Below are positions 33,803 through 41,831 of a stretch of 44,377 nucleotides of DNA, one piece after another. The notes below the pieces were generated by a model, which was not told the DNA's origin, did not search any database, and saw only the letters and a program-made list of their open reading frames with translations. How positions within the stretch are numbered: the first letter of the stretch is position 1; every line of letters starts with the position of its first letter. The position numbers and the translations under genes were made by a program. Source of the stretch: Candidatus Excrementavichristensenella intestinipullorum (GTDB lineage: Bacteria; Bacillota; Clostridia; Christensenellales; Aristaeellaceae); assembly GCA_018711685.1 (NCBI GenBank), contig DVHZ01000075.1:1-44377 (forward strand). The letters run 5' to 3'.

Positions 33803-33812
33803 ATGCTATACT
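33803..33812 (+). promoter_or_regulatory. Extended -10 promoter candidate for the PAS-CPBP gene
   Basis: TATGCTATACT contains an extended -10 (TGC before TATACT, 33807-33812) in an AT-rich patch, without a clear -35 box. The predicted leader is about 350 nt and includes the tandem repeat at 33956-34131. A TATAAT at about 33733 is an alternative -10, also without a -35. Confidence 0.45.
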
Positions 33813-33955
33813 ACAACGATGGCTGCTGCCTGGCCTGCTGGGGACGGGTTTCGCCGGGCTGTTCCGGCGGCCCGTTTGGTTTCAAGGGCCAGCGCTTTCC
33901 CTTTGGGGTGTGGAGGCCCTAGGGAGAGGACTCCTTCTAGGCGGAAGCTGGCGGA

Positions 33956-34131
33956 CCGCCGGGACACAGATCCCAGTCCGCCGGGACACAGGCCCCAGTC
34001 CGTCCGGGACGCAGGCCCCAGTCGCCGGGGCACAGGCTGCGGTCCGCCGGGACACAGGCCCCAGTCCGCCGGGGCACAGGCTGCGGTCCGTCCGGGACAC
34101 AGGCTGCGGTCCGCGGGTGTACAGGCAGCAG
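33956..34131. repeat. Degenerate ~22-bp tandem repeat upstream of the PAS-CPBP gene
   Basis: Seven to eight head-to-tail units of 21-23 bp built on CCGCCGGGACACAGG followed by either CCCCAGT or CTGCGGT. The two 3' variants alternate irregularly, and unit length changes by one base (CCGCC versus CCGTCC), which breaks every reading frame. The units end about 40 bp before the gene's start. Unlike a CRISPR, there are no spacers. Confidence 0.85.
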
Positions 34132-34172
34132 CCGGGCAAAGGGACATATCATTCTGGATGGGAGGAATCACT

Positions 34173-35213
34173 GTGTTGCAAACGGCAAACGAGATTGTCC
34201 CTCGCATCCTGCGGGACATGGGGGACGGGGTGCTGGTGCTGGACACCCAGGGCCACATCCTGTACCTCAACCATCAGGGCGGGGCGATGCTGGGGGAAAC
34301 CCGGGACCTGACCGGGCAGCGCTACGCCGCCGCCTTCCTGGCGCGGGATGTGGGGGAGAAAAACGACGCGTTCCACCAGTTCATCCTGGACGCGGTGTAC
34401 GACAAGGAGCACACCCATAAGGGCCAGGCCGCCTACCTCACCCCGGAAGGGGAGGAGCGCCGGTTCAACCTGACCACCTCCTTCCTGCGGGGGGACGACG
34501 GGGTCACCCCCATCGGCATCGTGGTCATCTTCAGCGACGTGACAGAGGTGGCCCGGCTGCAGCAGCAGCGGCGGGAATCCTCCATCATCTTCGCGGTGCT
34601 GATGTGCTGCGTCAGCCTGTACATTTTCCTGTGGTGCCTGCTTCGCTTTTTGAACGCCGAGCCCCCGGGATGGGTGATGAACATGGTCATCGAGGCCATC
34701 TCCATCGTGATGTTCATCATCATCATCAAGACCACCAGCTTTTCCATCCGGGATATCGGCTTGCGGGTGACCAACGCGAAAGCCACCTTCCTGCCGGATA
34801 TTTTGATCACCCTGGGCTGCACCGGCATCCTGCTGCTGGCCAAGGTGGTGCTGCTGAAGGTGGCGCCGGGCTACTTCCCCCAAGGCGCGCCTTTCTGGGA
34901 CTGGAGCGCGGGCTCGGTGGCCGACATATTCTATCCGCTGACGGTCATCCTCCAGGAATTTTTGGCCCGGGGCGTCATGCAGGAGAGCCTGCGGCGGATC
35001 TTTACCGGCAAGCGGGCGGAATTCTTGGCCATTCTGGTCTCCGCCCTGGTGTTCGGGGTGCTCCATATCGCCTACGGCTTCCCCTTCATGATGGCGGCTT
35101 CCCTGCTGCTGGGGGTCATGGGCGTGCTGTACCGCAAGCAAGGCAACATCTGGGGCCTGTGCATCATTCACTACGTGCTAGGGGAGGTGGCAACATTTTT
35201 GCTCCTCATCTGA
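34173..35213 (+). CDS. PAS domain fused to a CPBP-family intramembrane protease-like domain
   Basis: A 346-residue protein. Residues about 8-125 form a PAS sensor (MGDGVLVLDTQGHILYLNHQGGAMLG, ending GIVVIFSDVTEVARLQ). A short coiled linker leads to about seven or eight membrane segments (137-346). The CPBP (Abi/Rce1-like) motifs are present: QEFLARG at 261-267 (motif 1, with Gln for the first of the usual two Glu), FGVLH at 294-298 (motif 2) and IIHYVLG with His333 (motif 3). GTG at 34173 is chosen, 7 nt after GGAGG; the ATG at 34158 would lie before that ribosome site. It could be a signal-gated membrane protease. The next gene overlaps and is probably coupled. Confidence 0.85.
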   Translation: MLQTANEIVPRILRDMGDGVLVLDTQGHILYLNHQGGAMLGETRDLTGQRYAAAFLARDVGEKNDAFHQFILDAVYDKEHTHKGQAAYLTPEGEERRFNLTTSFLRGDDGVTPIGIVVIFSDVTEVARLQQQRRESSIIFAVLMCCVSLYIFLWCLLRFLNAEPPGWVMNMVIEAISIVMFIIIIKTTSFSIRDIGLRVTNAKATFLPDILITLGCTGILLLAKVVLLKVAPGYFPQGAPFWDWSAGSVADIFYPLTVILQEFLARGVMQESLRRIFTGKRAEFLAILVSALVFGVLHIAYGFPFMMAASLLLGVMGVLYRKQGNIWGLCIIHYVLGEVATFLLLI

Positions 35214-35977
35214 TCATCGCGCCCTTCAACCCGGTCTGGTGGCTGGTGCTGCTGCTCGCCACCGCCGGGGCGCTGGGGCTGTGGCGCTGGGGGCGGCGTT
35301 GGCCGGCGCCCCTGGCGGAGAGGCGGATGGCCGCCCTGGCGGGCGTCACCATTGTCTATATGGTACTGTATAAAGCGGGCCAGGTGATACAGACGGGTTT
35401 TCTGTGGGACAAGCTGCCCCTCCACGCCTGCAATCTGGCGGCGGTGCTGGCCCTGCCCGCCGCCCTGGCCGGGAACAGGGGATGGGCACAGCCCCTGCGG
35501 GGGTTCTGCTTCTATGGGGGCGTCATCTTCTCCCTGGCGGCCATGGCCATGCCCGAGCAGGGGTATGACGCCATGCCCCTGCTGTCCGTCAACGCCCTGG
35601 GGTTTTACGGCTTTCACGGCCTGGTGCTGGCCCAATCCTTTTGCTTTGCCACCTGGGGCCTCCACCGGCCGGCCTGGCGGGATCTGCTGTCTTCCCCCCT
35701 GATCCTCACCGCCCTGGCCCTGCCGGTTCACGGAATCAACCTGCTGCTGCGGGCCACGGTATACCCCCAGGCCAACTTCTTCTATACCTGCGGCCTGGCG
35801 GGGAACCCGGTGATGGAATGGCTGTACGGGCTGATCCCCGTGCCCTTCCTCTTTGAGCTGCCCCTGACCCTGCTGATGGCCCTGCTGTGCGGGGTGATGC
35901 TGCTGCTGAGCCGGGGAATGGAAGGGCTCTGCGCCTTTTGGGCGCGGCTGCGCCCCGCCCGCAGGCCCTCCAGGTAA
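35195..35977 (+). CDS. YwaF/TIGR02206-family integral membrane protein
   Basis: A protein of about 260 residues with six to seven hydrophobic segments and the family pattern YKAGQVIQTGFLWDKLPLHACNLAAVLALPAAL, then NALGFYGFHGLVLAQSF and GLIPVPFLFELPLTLL. The function is unknown. No ATG, GTG or TTG lies in a usable position in this frame. GGGGAGG at 35181-35187 is 7 nt before an ATT at 35195, which I take as the start; CTG at 35210 has no ribosome site. The proposed start lies within the last codons of the PAS-CPBP gene (19-bp overlap). The gene itself is firm; the start is tentative. Confidence 0.8.
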   Translation: MFAPHLIIAPFNPVWWLVLLLATAGALGLWRWGRRWPAPLAERRMAALAGVTIVYMVLYKAGQVIQTGFLWDKLPLHACNLAAVLALPAALAGNRGWAQPLRGFCFYGGVIFSLAAMAMPEQGYDAMPLLSVNALGFYGFHGLVLAQSFCFATWGLHRPAWRDLLSSPLILTALALPVHGINLLLRATVYPQANFFYTCGLAGNPVMEWLYGLIPVPFLFELPLTLLMALLCGVMLLLSRGMEGLCAFWARLRPARRPSR

Positions 35978-36298
35978 AGAAGCCGCCCCGTCAAGGACGG
36001 GCCCGGGCAAGGGCCGGTGCCAAGGGGATTTATGGTTAACAAGCCGCCGCCCCCGTCCCCCTCTCATGGGGGCGGGGGCGGCGCATATCCCCGGCCCCAG
36101 GGCGCGCCCCGCCCCCTTCAGGGGCGGTTGGGGCCTGCGCGTTTTTTCCGCCTTGGCGGCGGGGCGCTTTTTCGCCGCCCGGCATCCTCCTAACTCAAGG
36201 ACGGTTTGGCCTGCCCGCCCGCCTTCGCCTTAGCGGCGGGGCGCTTTTTCGCCGCCCATCATGGCCCGGCCTGGGGCGGCTTGCGCCGGGCGTCATGG
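35978..36298. repeat. Intergenic region with GC-rich hairpins and a 25-bp direct repeat
   Basis: No gene is seen. A large GC stem (GCCGCCGCCCCC... / GGGGGCGGGGGCGGC, about 36042-36083) probably ends transcription from the left. A 25-bp sequence starting GCGGCGGGGCGC, with a central TTTTT and ending CGCCGCCC, occurs exactly at 36156-36180 and 36233-36257. Each copy can fold, GGCG against CGCC. On the plus strand the T-run is inside the loop, so these are not ordinary terminators. Confidence 0.7.
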
Positions 36299-37168
36299 CT
36301 AGGTTTCCTGCCGGGGCTGCGGGGCGCAGGCGCGCCACAGGCGCTGCATGGTCAGGGCGTCGTCGGCCTGGGTGCCGCTGGATTCGCAGATGATGGTGGG
36401 CTCCAGGCGGTATTCGTGGAGCAGGGGGGCCAGCAGGGCAAAGTCGGGGCCGTAGCCCGGGTCCTGGAAGCGCATATGGCGCTTTTCCCCCTTGCCGGTA
36501 TATTCGATGTGGCTGAAGTGGGCGTGAAAGTTCCGGGCCCGGTCCTGGCCCAGGGCGGCCAGCAGTTTGTCCAGCACCCGTCGAAAATCGTCCCGGGTCT
36601 TCAGCGCCCCCAGGCCCATGGTGTGCAGGTGGCCGAAATCCAGGGTAGGAATGAACCGGGGGTCCAGGGCGCACAGCTCCAGCGTTTCCTCCAGGGTGCC
36701 CAATTGGCTGGGCCGGCCCATGGTTTCCGGGCACAGGCGGATGTGGCCCAGCCCCGCCTGCTTCAGGCGGTCGAGGGCGGCCAGGGCGGTGCGGGCAGCC
36801 AGGCTGTTGGCCTCCTGCCGCTTTAGCTTTACCGGCGAGCCCACGTGGAACACCACCCGTTCCCCGCCCATCCAGCAGCAGGCCTGGGCGGCGTCCAACA
36901 GGTATTGAATGGATTTTTCCCGCTTTTCCGGATCGGCGGCGGCGCAGTTGATGTAGTAGGGGGCATGGATGGACAGGGCCACGCCGTGGAGGCGGGCCTG
37001 CTGGCCGATGGCCCGGGCGGTCTTTTCCGACAGGGACACGCCCCGGCCGGCGGAGTATTCGAAGGCGTCCAGGCCCTGGGCGGCCAGCCAGGCGGGGGCC
37101 TCCAGAGTGGCCTTGTGGTTTTCTTCGTAAAAGCGGTCGCAGTTGCCTGCGGGTCCGAATCGGGTCAT
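36299..37168 (-). CDS. Endonuclease IV-like TIM-barrel protein
   Basis: A 289-residue protein of the AP endonuclease 2 / xylose isomerase-like TIM-barrel superfamily. The zinc ligands of E. coli Nfo line up almost residue for residue: His68 (SIHAPYY), His108 (FHVGSP), Glu148 (CPET), Asp177 and His180 (TLDFGHLH), His215 or His217 (FHAHFSH), His231 (KRH) and Glu262 (CESSG). The Asp of the Nfo DRH motif appears as Lys229 (or Glu228 if shifted). It may be a DNA repair endonuclease IV or a sugar isomerase-like relative. AGGAGG lies 4 nt before the ATG at 37168. It follows gpmI on the same strand after a possible terminator. Confidence 0.82.
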   Translation of the reverse strand: MTRFGPAGNCDRFYEENHKATLEAPAWLAAQGLDAFEYSAGRGVSLSEKTARAIGQQARLHGVALSIHAPYYINCAAADPEKREKSIQYLLDAAQACCWMGGERVVFHVGSPVKLKRQEANSLAARTALAALDRLKQAGLGHIRLCPETMGRPSQLGTLEETLELCALDPRFIPTLDFGHLHTMGLGALKTRDDFRRVLDKLLAALGQDRARNFHAHFSHIEYTGKGEKRHMRFQDPGYGPDFALLAPLLHEYRLEPTIICESSGTQADDALTMQRLWRACAPQPRQET

Positions 37169-37207
37169 AGGGCCTCCTTGCGGCAAAAACAGGCGTTCAG
37201 ATAATAA

Positions 37208-37236
37208 GGAAGCGGAGGCGCTAGGCCCCCGCTTCC
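37208..37236 (-). terminator. Hairpin between gpmI and the TIM-barrel gene
   Basis: GGAAGCGG / CCGCTTCC stem (37208-37215 with 37229-37236) plus partial inner pairing, followed on the minus strand by TTATTATCTG. It lies 11 nt after the gpmI stop and probably ends the pgk-tpiA-gpmI transcript. Confidence 0.6.
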
Positions 37237-37247
37237 ATGGCTTTGTG

Positions 37248-38795
37248 TCAGTCCAGGATCAGGCTGCTTCCGGTCATCTCCGGGGGCTGGGGCAGCCCCA
37301 TCAGGGTGAGCATGGTGGGGCACAGGTCGCACAGGCGGCCGCCCTGGCGCAGCTGATGTTTGGGATGGGCCGGGTCGATGACGATGACCGGCACCGGGTT
37401 GGTGGTGTGGGCCGTGAAGGGCTCGCCGCTGGCCGGGTCCACCATCTGGTCCGCGTTGCCGTGGTCCGCCGTGACGATGGCCTTGCCGCCCTGGGCCACG
37501 ATGGCGTCCACCACCTGGCCCACGCACTGGTCCACCGTCTTCACCGCCTTGACCGCCGCTTCCATCACGCCGGTATGGCCCACCATGTCGCAGTTGGCGA
37601 AGTTGAGGATGATCACGTCGTACTTCTTCTTGGCGATCTCCTGGAGCACCGCCTCGGTGACCTCATAGGCGCTCATTTCCGGCTTCAAGTCGAAGGTGGG
37701 CACCAGTTTGGCGTCGGGGGAGGGCACCAGGATGCGGTCCTCGCCGGGGAACACCCGCTCCTCGCCGCCGTTGAAGAAGAAGGTGACGTGGGCGTACTTC
37801 TGGGTTTCGGCGATGCGCAGCTGCTTGAGGCCCAGCTTGCTCACGTACTCGCCCATGGTCATGTGCAGCGTTTCCGGGGGATAGGCCACCAGCACGCCGG
37901 GCATGGTGGCGTCGTACTGGGTCATGCACACGTAGGTCAGGGGGAAGAAGCCCAGCTTGCGGGGGAAGCCCTTGAAGTCGGGGTCCACGAAGGCGCGGGT
38001 GATCTCCCTGGCCCGGTCGGGGCGGAAGTTGAAGAACACCACGCTGTCGCCGGACTTCACCATGCCCTCAGGATCGATGACCGTGGGCAGCATGAACTCG
38101 TCGGTGAGGTGCTTGCCGGTCTCGTCGATCACCTGATAGCTGTCCTCGATGGCCTGCACCGGGTCGGAGGCCTTTTCCCCTTCCCCGTAGACCATGGCGG
38201 CGTAGGCCTTCTCCACCCGGGCCCAGGCGTTGTCCCGGTCCATGGCGTAGAGGCGGCCCATGACTGTGGCCACCTTGCCCACGCCGATCTTGTGCATTTG
38301 CTCCACCAGCTCCTTGACGAAGCCGGCGCCGGAGGCAGGCGGCTCGTCCCGGCCGTCCAGCAGGGCGTGGACGTATACCTTTTCCACGCCGTGGCGCTTG
38401 GCCATCTCCAGCAGGCCGTACAAATGCTCCTGATGGGAGTGTACGCCGCCGGGGGAAACCAGGCCGATCAGGTGCAGGGCGTGGCCGCCCTTGCAGGCCT
38501 CCATGGCCTTGAGCAGGGCCGGGTTCTGGAAGAACACGCCCTCCTCGATATCCTTGCTGATCTTCACCAGCATCTGGTACACCACCCGGCCCGCGCCGAT
38601 GTTGGTGTGGCCCACCTCGCTGTTGCCCATCTGGCCGTCGGGCAGGCCCACGTCCAGGCCGCTGGCCCCGATCTGGGTAGAGCAATAGGCCGCCTTGAGC
38701 CGGTCCAGGTTGGGGGTACCGGCGGTGGTAATGGCGTTGTCCGGCGACTTGGGCGCGATGCCGAAGCCGTCCATGATGATGAGCGCGGTGGTCAT
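37248..38795 (-). CDS. gpmI: Phosphoglycerate mutase, 2,3-bisphosphoglycerate-independent
   Basis: Manganese-dependent glycolytic enzyme that interconverts 3- and 2-phosphoglycerate. It has 515 residues, the family length. Motifs: metal ligand Asp9 in IIMDGFG, the phosphorylated Ser59 in QMGNSEVGHTNIGAGR, SPGGVHSHQEH, FFNFRPDRAREI, and the second metal site ADHGNADQM. Its ATG shares one base with the tpiA stop (TGATG), so translation is coupled. Last gene of pgk-tpiA-gpmI. Confidence 0.97.
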   Translation of the reverse strand: MTTALIIMDGFGIAPKSPDNAITTAGTPNLDRLKAAYCSTQIGASGLDVGLPDGQMGNSEVGHTNIGAGRVVYQMLVKISKDIEEGVFFQNPALLKAMEACKGGHALHLIGLVSPGGVHSHQEHLYGLLEMAKRHGVEKVYVHALLDGRDEPPASGAGFVKELVEQMHKIGVGKVATVMGRLYAMDRDNAWARVEKAYAAMVYGEGEKASDPVQAIEDSYQVIDETGKHLTDEFMLPTVIDPEGMVKSGDSVVFFNFRPDRAREITRAFVDPDFKGFPRKLGFFPLTYVCMTQYDATMPGVLVAYPPETLHMTMGEYVSKLGLKQLRIAETQKYAHVTFFFNGGEERVFPGEDRILVPSPDAKLVPTFDLKPEMSAYEVTEAVLQEIAKKKYDVIILNFANCDMVGHTGVMEAAVKAVKTVDQCVGQVVDAIVAQGGKAIVTADHGNADQMVDPASGEPFTAHTTNPVPVIVIDPAHPKHQLRQGGRLCDLCPTMLTLMGLPQPPEMTGSSLILD

Positions 38796-39541
38796 CAGTA
38801 GTTCACCACCTGGGCAAAGTCCGCCGCCTTCAGGCTGGCGCCGCCGATGAGGCCGCCGTCGATCTCCGGCTGGGCCATCAGGCCCTTCACGTTGGAGCCC
38901 TTCATGCTGCCGCCGTACTGGATGCGCACCTTATCGGCGGTCTCCTGGCCGTACTTGCCGGCAATGGCGGCGCGGATGACGCCAATGGTCTCGTTGGCCT
39001 GCTCGTCGGTGGCGGTGAGGCCGGTGCCGATGGCCCAAACCGGCTCGTAAGCCACCACCACGCCGGCCACCTCTTCAGCGGTGAGGCCGGTGAGGGCCAT
39101 CAGGGTCTGGTAGGACACGATGGCGTCGGTGTAGCCCTCTTCCCGCTCGTCCTTCATCTCGCCCACGCACACGATGGGGGTGAGACCCGCCTTCACGGCG
39201 GCCACGGTGCGCTTGTTTACCATCTTATCGGTCTCGCCAAAGTACTGCCGCCGCTCGGAGTGGCCGATGATCACGTACTGGCAGCCGCTGGCCTTGAGCA
39301 TGTCGGCGGACAGCTCGCCGGTGTAAGCGCCCTTGGCGGCAAAATGGACGTTCTGGGCGCCCAGCTTCACGTTGGTGCCTTCAATGATGGGCTTCACCGC
39401 CGCGAAGCACACCGCAGGGGGGCACACCACCACGTCGCACTGGGCGTCCTTCACCAGGGGCACCAGTTCGGCGACCAGCTGAGCGGCCTCCTCGGGGGTC
39501 TTGTTCATCTTCCAGTTTCCGGCGATAATGGGCTTGCGCAT
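38795..39541 (-). CDS. tpiA: Triosephosphate isomerase
   Basis: A 248-residue TIM barrel that interconverts dihydroxyacetone phosphate and glyceraldehyde 3-phosphate. Active-site motifs: GNWKMNKT (Lys), VIIGHSERRQYFGE (His) and VVAYEPVWAIGTG (Glu), with the phosphate loop and YGGSMKGSN near the end. AGGAGG lies 9 nt before the ATG. It lies between pgk (91 bp upstream) and gpmI. Confidence 0.98.
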   Translation of the reverse strand: MRKPIIAGNWKMNKTPEEAAQLVAELVPLVKDAQCDVVVCPPAVCFAAVKPIIEGTNVKLGAQNVHFAAKGAYTGELSADMLKASGCQYVIIGHSERRQYFGETDKMVNKRTVAAVKAGLTPIVCVGEMKDEREEGYTDAIVSYQTLMALTGLTAEEVAGVVVAYEPVWAIGTGLTATDEQANETIGVIRAAIAGKYGQETADKVRIQYGGSMKGSNVKGLMAQPEIDGGLIGGASLKAADFAQVVNY

Positions 39542-39592
39542 AGTCTTTTTCCTCCTACAAAGCTGTGAAAATCAGGGATAAAACCGGGACGC

Positions 39593-39616
39593 GGGGGCGG
39601 GCAGCTGCCCGCCCCC
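39593..39616. repeat. 24-bp perfect palindrome between pgk and tpiA
   Basis: GGGGGCGGGCAG and its exact complement CTGCCCGCCCCC adjoin with no loop. In RNA this gives a very stable stem between the two coding regions. It could stabilise the 3' end of pgk RNA or lower tpiA expression relative to pgk. No U-tract follows on the minus strand. Confidence 0.8.
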
Positions 39617-39632
39617 GGGAAACGCGCCTTGC

Positions 39633-40820
39633 TTACTTGTCGTTGAGGGCGGCCACGCCGGGCAGGGTCTTGCCCTCCAGGAACTCCAGGGAGGCGCCGC
39701 CGCCGGTGGAGATGTGGCTCATCTTGGCGGCCAGGCCCATCTGGGTAACGGCAGCCGCGCTGTCGCCGCCGCCGATGATGGTGGTGGCGTCGCTGGCGGC
39801 CATGGCCTGGGCGATGGCCAAAGTGCCCTTGGCGAAGTTGGGGAACTCGAACACGCCCATGGGGCCGTTCCACACCACGGTCTTGGCCTTGGAAATCTCG
39901 CCGGCGAACAGCTCCACCGTCTTGGGGCCGATGTCCATGCCCTCGTAGCCGTCGGGGATGCCCGCTTCGCTGTCCACGGTGATGATGTTGCAGTCGTTCT
40001 CAAACTTGTCGCCGCACACGTTGTCGATGGGCAGCAGCAGCTTGACGCCCTTGTCCTTGGCCTTCTGCATCATGTCCTTGGCCAGCTCCACCCGCTCCTC
40101 GTCCAGCAGGGAGTTGCCGATGGTCTTGCCCATGGCCTTCTGGAAGGTGTAGGCCATGCCGCCGCCGATGATGAGCACGTCCACCTTGTCCAGCAGGTTG
40201 GTGATGACGCCGATCTTGTCCTTGACCTTGGCGCCGCCCAGGATGGCCACGAAGGGGCGCTGGGGGTTGTTGATGGCGCCGCCCAGGAAGTCCAGCTCCT
40301 TGCCGATGAGGAAGCCGGCCACGGCGGGCAGGTAGGCCGCCACGCCGGCGGTAGAGGCATGGGCGCGGTGCACGGTGCCGAAGGCGTCGGAGACGTAGAT
40401 TTCCGCCATGCTGGCCAGCTCCTTGGCCAGGGCCGGGTCGTTCTTCTCCTCGCCGGGCATGAAGCGCACGTTCTCCAGCAGGATGGCCTGGCCCGGCTTC
40501 ACCTGGGCGGCCAGCGCCTTGGCGTCGGGGCCCACCACGTCCTTGGCCAGCTTGACTTCCATGCCCAGCTTCTCACTCAGCCGCTGGGCCACCGGAGCCA
40601 AGGAATACTTCATGTTGAACTCGCCCTTGGGACGGCCCAGGTGAGAGCACAGGATCAGCGCCGCGCCCTGGTCCAGCAGGTACTTGATGGTGGGCAGCGC
40701 CGCGTTGATGCGGGTCTCGTCGGTGATGTTCTTGTCGGCGTCCAGGGGTACGTTGAAGTCGCAGCGCACCAATACCTTCTTGCCGGCCACGTCGATGTCC
40801 CGAATGGTCTTCTTATTCAT
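39633..40820 (-). CDS. pgk: Phosphoglycerate kinase
   Basis: A 395-residue two-domain glycolytic kinase that makes ATP from 1,3-bisphosphoglycerate. Motifs: [14 protein letters not shown] at the start, [24 protein letters not shown], the hinge-region [10 protein letters not shown], and the C-terminal nucleotide-site GGGDSAAAV and [13 protein letters not shown]. The ATG at 40820 (MNKKTIRD) follows AGGAG by 9 nt; an upstream extension to 40871 crosses the promoter. No glyceraldehyde-3-phosphate dehydrogenase gene precedes it, unlike many gap-pgk-tpi-gpm operons. Confidence 0.98.
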   Translation of the reverse strand: MNKKTIRDIDVAGKKVLVRCDFNVPLDADKNITDETRINAALPTIKYLLDQGAALILCSHLGRPKGEFNMKYSLAPVAQRLSEKLGMEVKLAKDVVGPDAKALAAQVKPGQAILLENVRFMPGEEKNDPALAKELASMAEIYVSDAFGTVHRAHASTAGVAAYLPAVAGFLIGKELDFLGGAINNPQRPFVAILGGAKVKDKIGVITNLLDKVDVLIIGGGMAYTFQKAMGKTIGNSLLDEERVELAKDMMQKAKDKGVKLLLPIDNVCGDKFENDCNIITVDSEAGIPDGYEGMDIGPKTVELFAGEISKAKTVVWNGPMGVFEFPNFAKGTLAIAQAMAASDATTIIGGGDSAAAVTQMGLAAKMSHISTGGGASLEFLEGKTLPGVAALNDK

Positions 40821-40866
40821 ACTGCATCGCTCCTTTGCATGAATTGATAAAATTATGCCAAATAAA

Positions 40867-40895
40867 ATCATACCGCAAAATTGTTAATCTGTCCA
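40867..40895 (-). promoter_or_regulatory. Promoter of pgk-tpiA-gpmI
   Basis: On the minus strand TGGACA (40890-40895) and TATGAT (40867-40872) are separated by 17 bp. Transcription would start about 40 bp before the pgk ATG. A second -10-like CATAAT lies nearer the gene. Confidence 0.7.
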
Positions 40896-40925
40896 GCAGC
40901 GGCAAATAGATTGTTCGCCGTTGCT
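40895..40925. promoter_or_regulatory. Imperfect palindrome between the divergent pgk and ecfA promoters; candidate operator
   Basis: AGCAGCGGC (40895-40903) and GCCGTTGCT (40917-40925) are inverted copies with one mismatch and a 13-bp centre. The arms touch the -35 boxes of both divergent promoters. A protein bound there could control both transcripts. No regulator gene lies nearby, so the binder is unknown. Confidence 0.45.
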
Positions 40926-40950
40926 GCACATTTAACGTGGGGATGATAAT
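40921..40950 (+). promoter_or_regulatory. Promoter of the ecfA1-ecfA2-ecfT-truA operon
   Basis: TTGCTG (40921-40926) and GATAAT (40945-40950) are separated by 18 bp, about 32 bp before the ATG of ecfA1. Confidence 0.5.
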
Positions 40951-40982
40951 ATGATACGGAATTTAAGCAAGGGAGCCCCCAT

Positions 40983-41831
40983 ATGACCAGCGCAGAAACG
41001 ATCATTCAAGTGGAAAACGTGAGCTTTTCCTACCCGGAGCAGGAAGAAAAGGCGGTGGACGGCGTCAGCATGGCGGTGCGCCAGGGCGAGTTCCTGGCGG
41101 TGCTGGGCCACAACGGCAGCGGCAAGAGCACCCTGGCCAAGCTGCTCAACGCCCTGTTTTTGCCCACCAGCGGCCAGGTGCGGGTGGGGGGCATCCTCAC
41201 CAGCCAGCCGGGGCAGGAGTGGGAAGTGCGCCGCCAGTGCGGCATGGTGTTCCAGAACCCGGACAACCAGCTGGTAGCCACCATCGTGGAGGAGGACGTG
41301 GCCTTCGGCCTGGAGAACCTGGGGGTGGAGACCCAGGAAATCCGCCGCCGGGTGGACGAGGCCCTGACCATGGTGGGCATGAGCAAATACGCCCTCAGCG
41401 CCCCCCACATGCTCTCCGGCGGCCAAAAGCAGCGCATCGCCATCGCCGGGGTACTGGCCATGCGGCCCCGGGTCATCGTGTTCGACGAGGCCACCGCCAT
41501 GCTGGACCCGGTGGGGCGGCTCAGCGTGATGGAGGTGGTCAAGCGCCTCAACCGGGAGGAGGGCATCACCGTGGTGTGGATCACCCACTTCATGGAGGAG
41601 GCGGCCCAGGCAGACCGGCTGCTGGTGATGGACGCGGGCCGCATCCAGATGGAGGGCACCCCCCGGCAGGTGTTCACCCAGGGGGACAAGGTGCGCGCCC
41701 TGGGCCTGGACGTGCCCCAGATGACCGAATTGGGGGAGCGGCTGCGAAAGGACGGCCTGGACCTACCCCAGGGCATTTTGAACGTAGAGGAAATGGTGGT
41801 GGAACTGTGCCGATTGAAGTCAAAAACCTAA
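40983..41831 (+). CDS. ecfA1: ECF transporter ATP-binding subunit EcfA1
   Basis: A 282-residue ABC ATPase that powers group II ECF vitamin transporters. Walker [10 protein letters not shown] at 42-50, the Q-loop region [22 protein letters not shown] typical of EcfA, signature [13 protein letters not shown], and Walker [14 protein letters not shown], where DEATAMLDP is characteristic of EcfA1. GGGAG lies about 7 nt before the ATG. It overlaps ecfA2 by 25 bp. The module serves several S-components encoded elsewhere; folT at 2.3 kb in this window is one likely client. Confidence 0.96.
   Translation: MTSAETIIQVENVSFSYPEQEEKAVDGVSMAVRQGEFLAVLGHNGSGKSTLAKLLNALFLPTSGQVRVGGILTSQPGQEWEVRRQCGMVFQNPDNQLVATIVEEDVAFGLENLGVETQEIRRRVDEALTMVGMSKYALSAPHMLSGGQKQRIAIAGVLAMRPRVIVFDEATAMLDPVGRLSVMEVVKRLNREEGITVVWITHFMEEAAQADRLLVMDAGRIQMEGTPRQVFTQGDKVRALGLDVPQMTELGERLRKDGLDLPQGILNVEEMVVELCRLKSKT

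Noticed and set aside
33956-34131. Possible CRISPR array
   Set aside because: The ~22-bp units follow one another without spacers and vary internally, and no cas gene is near; it is a tandem repeat.
34604-35194. Upstream extension of the YwaF-like frame across the PAS-CPBP gene
   Set aside because: The extension is in a different frame from the well-supported CPBP domain and has low-complexity translated sequence.
36042-36083. GC-rich hairpin after the YwaF-like gene considered as a novel RNA
   Set aside because: A stem of G and C runs at a convergent gene end is adequately explained as transcription termination; no other conserved features are visible.
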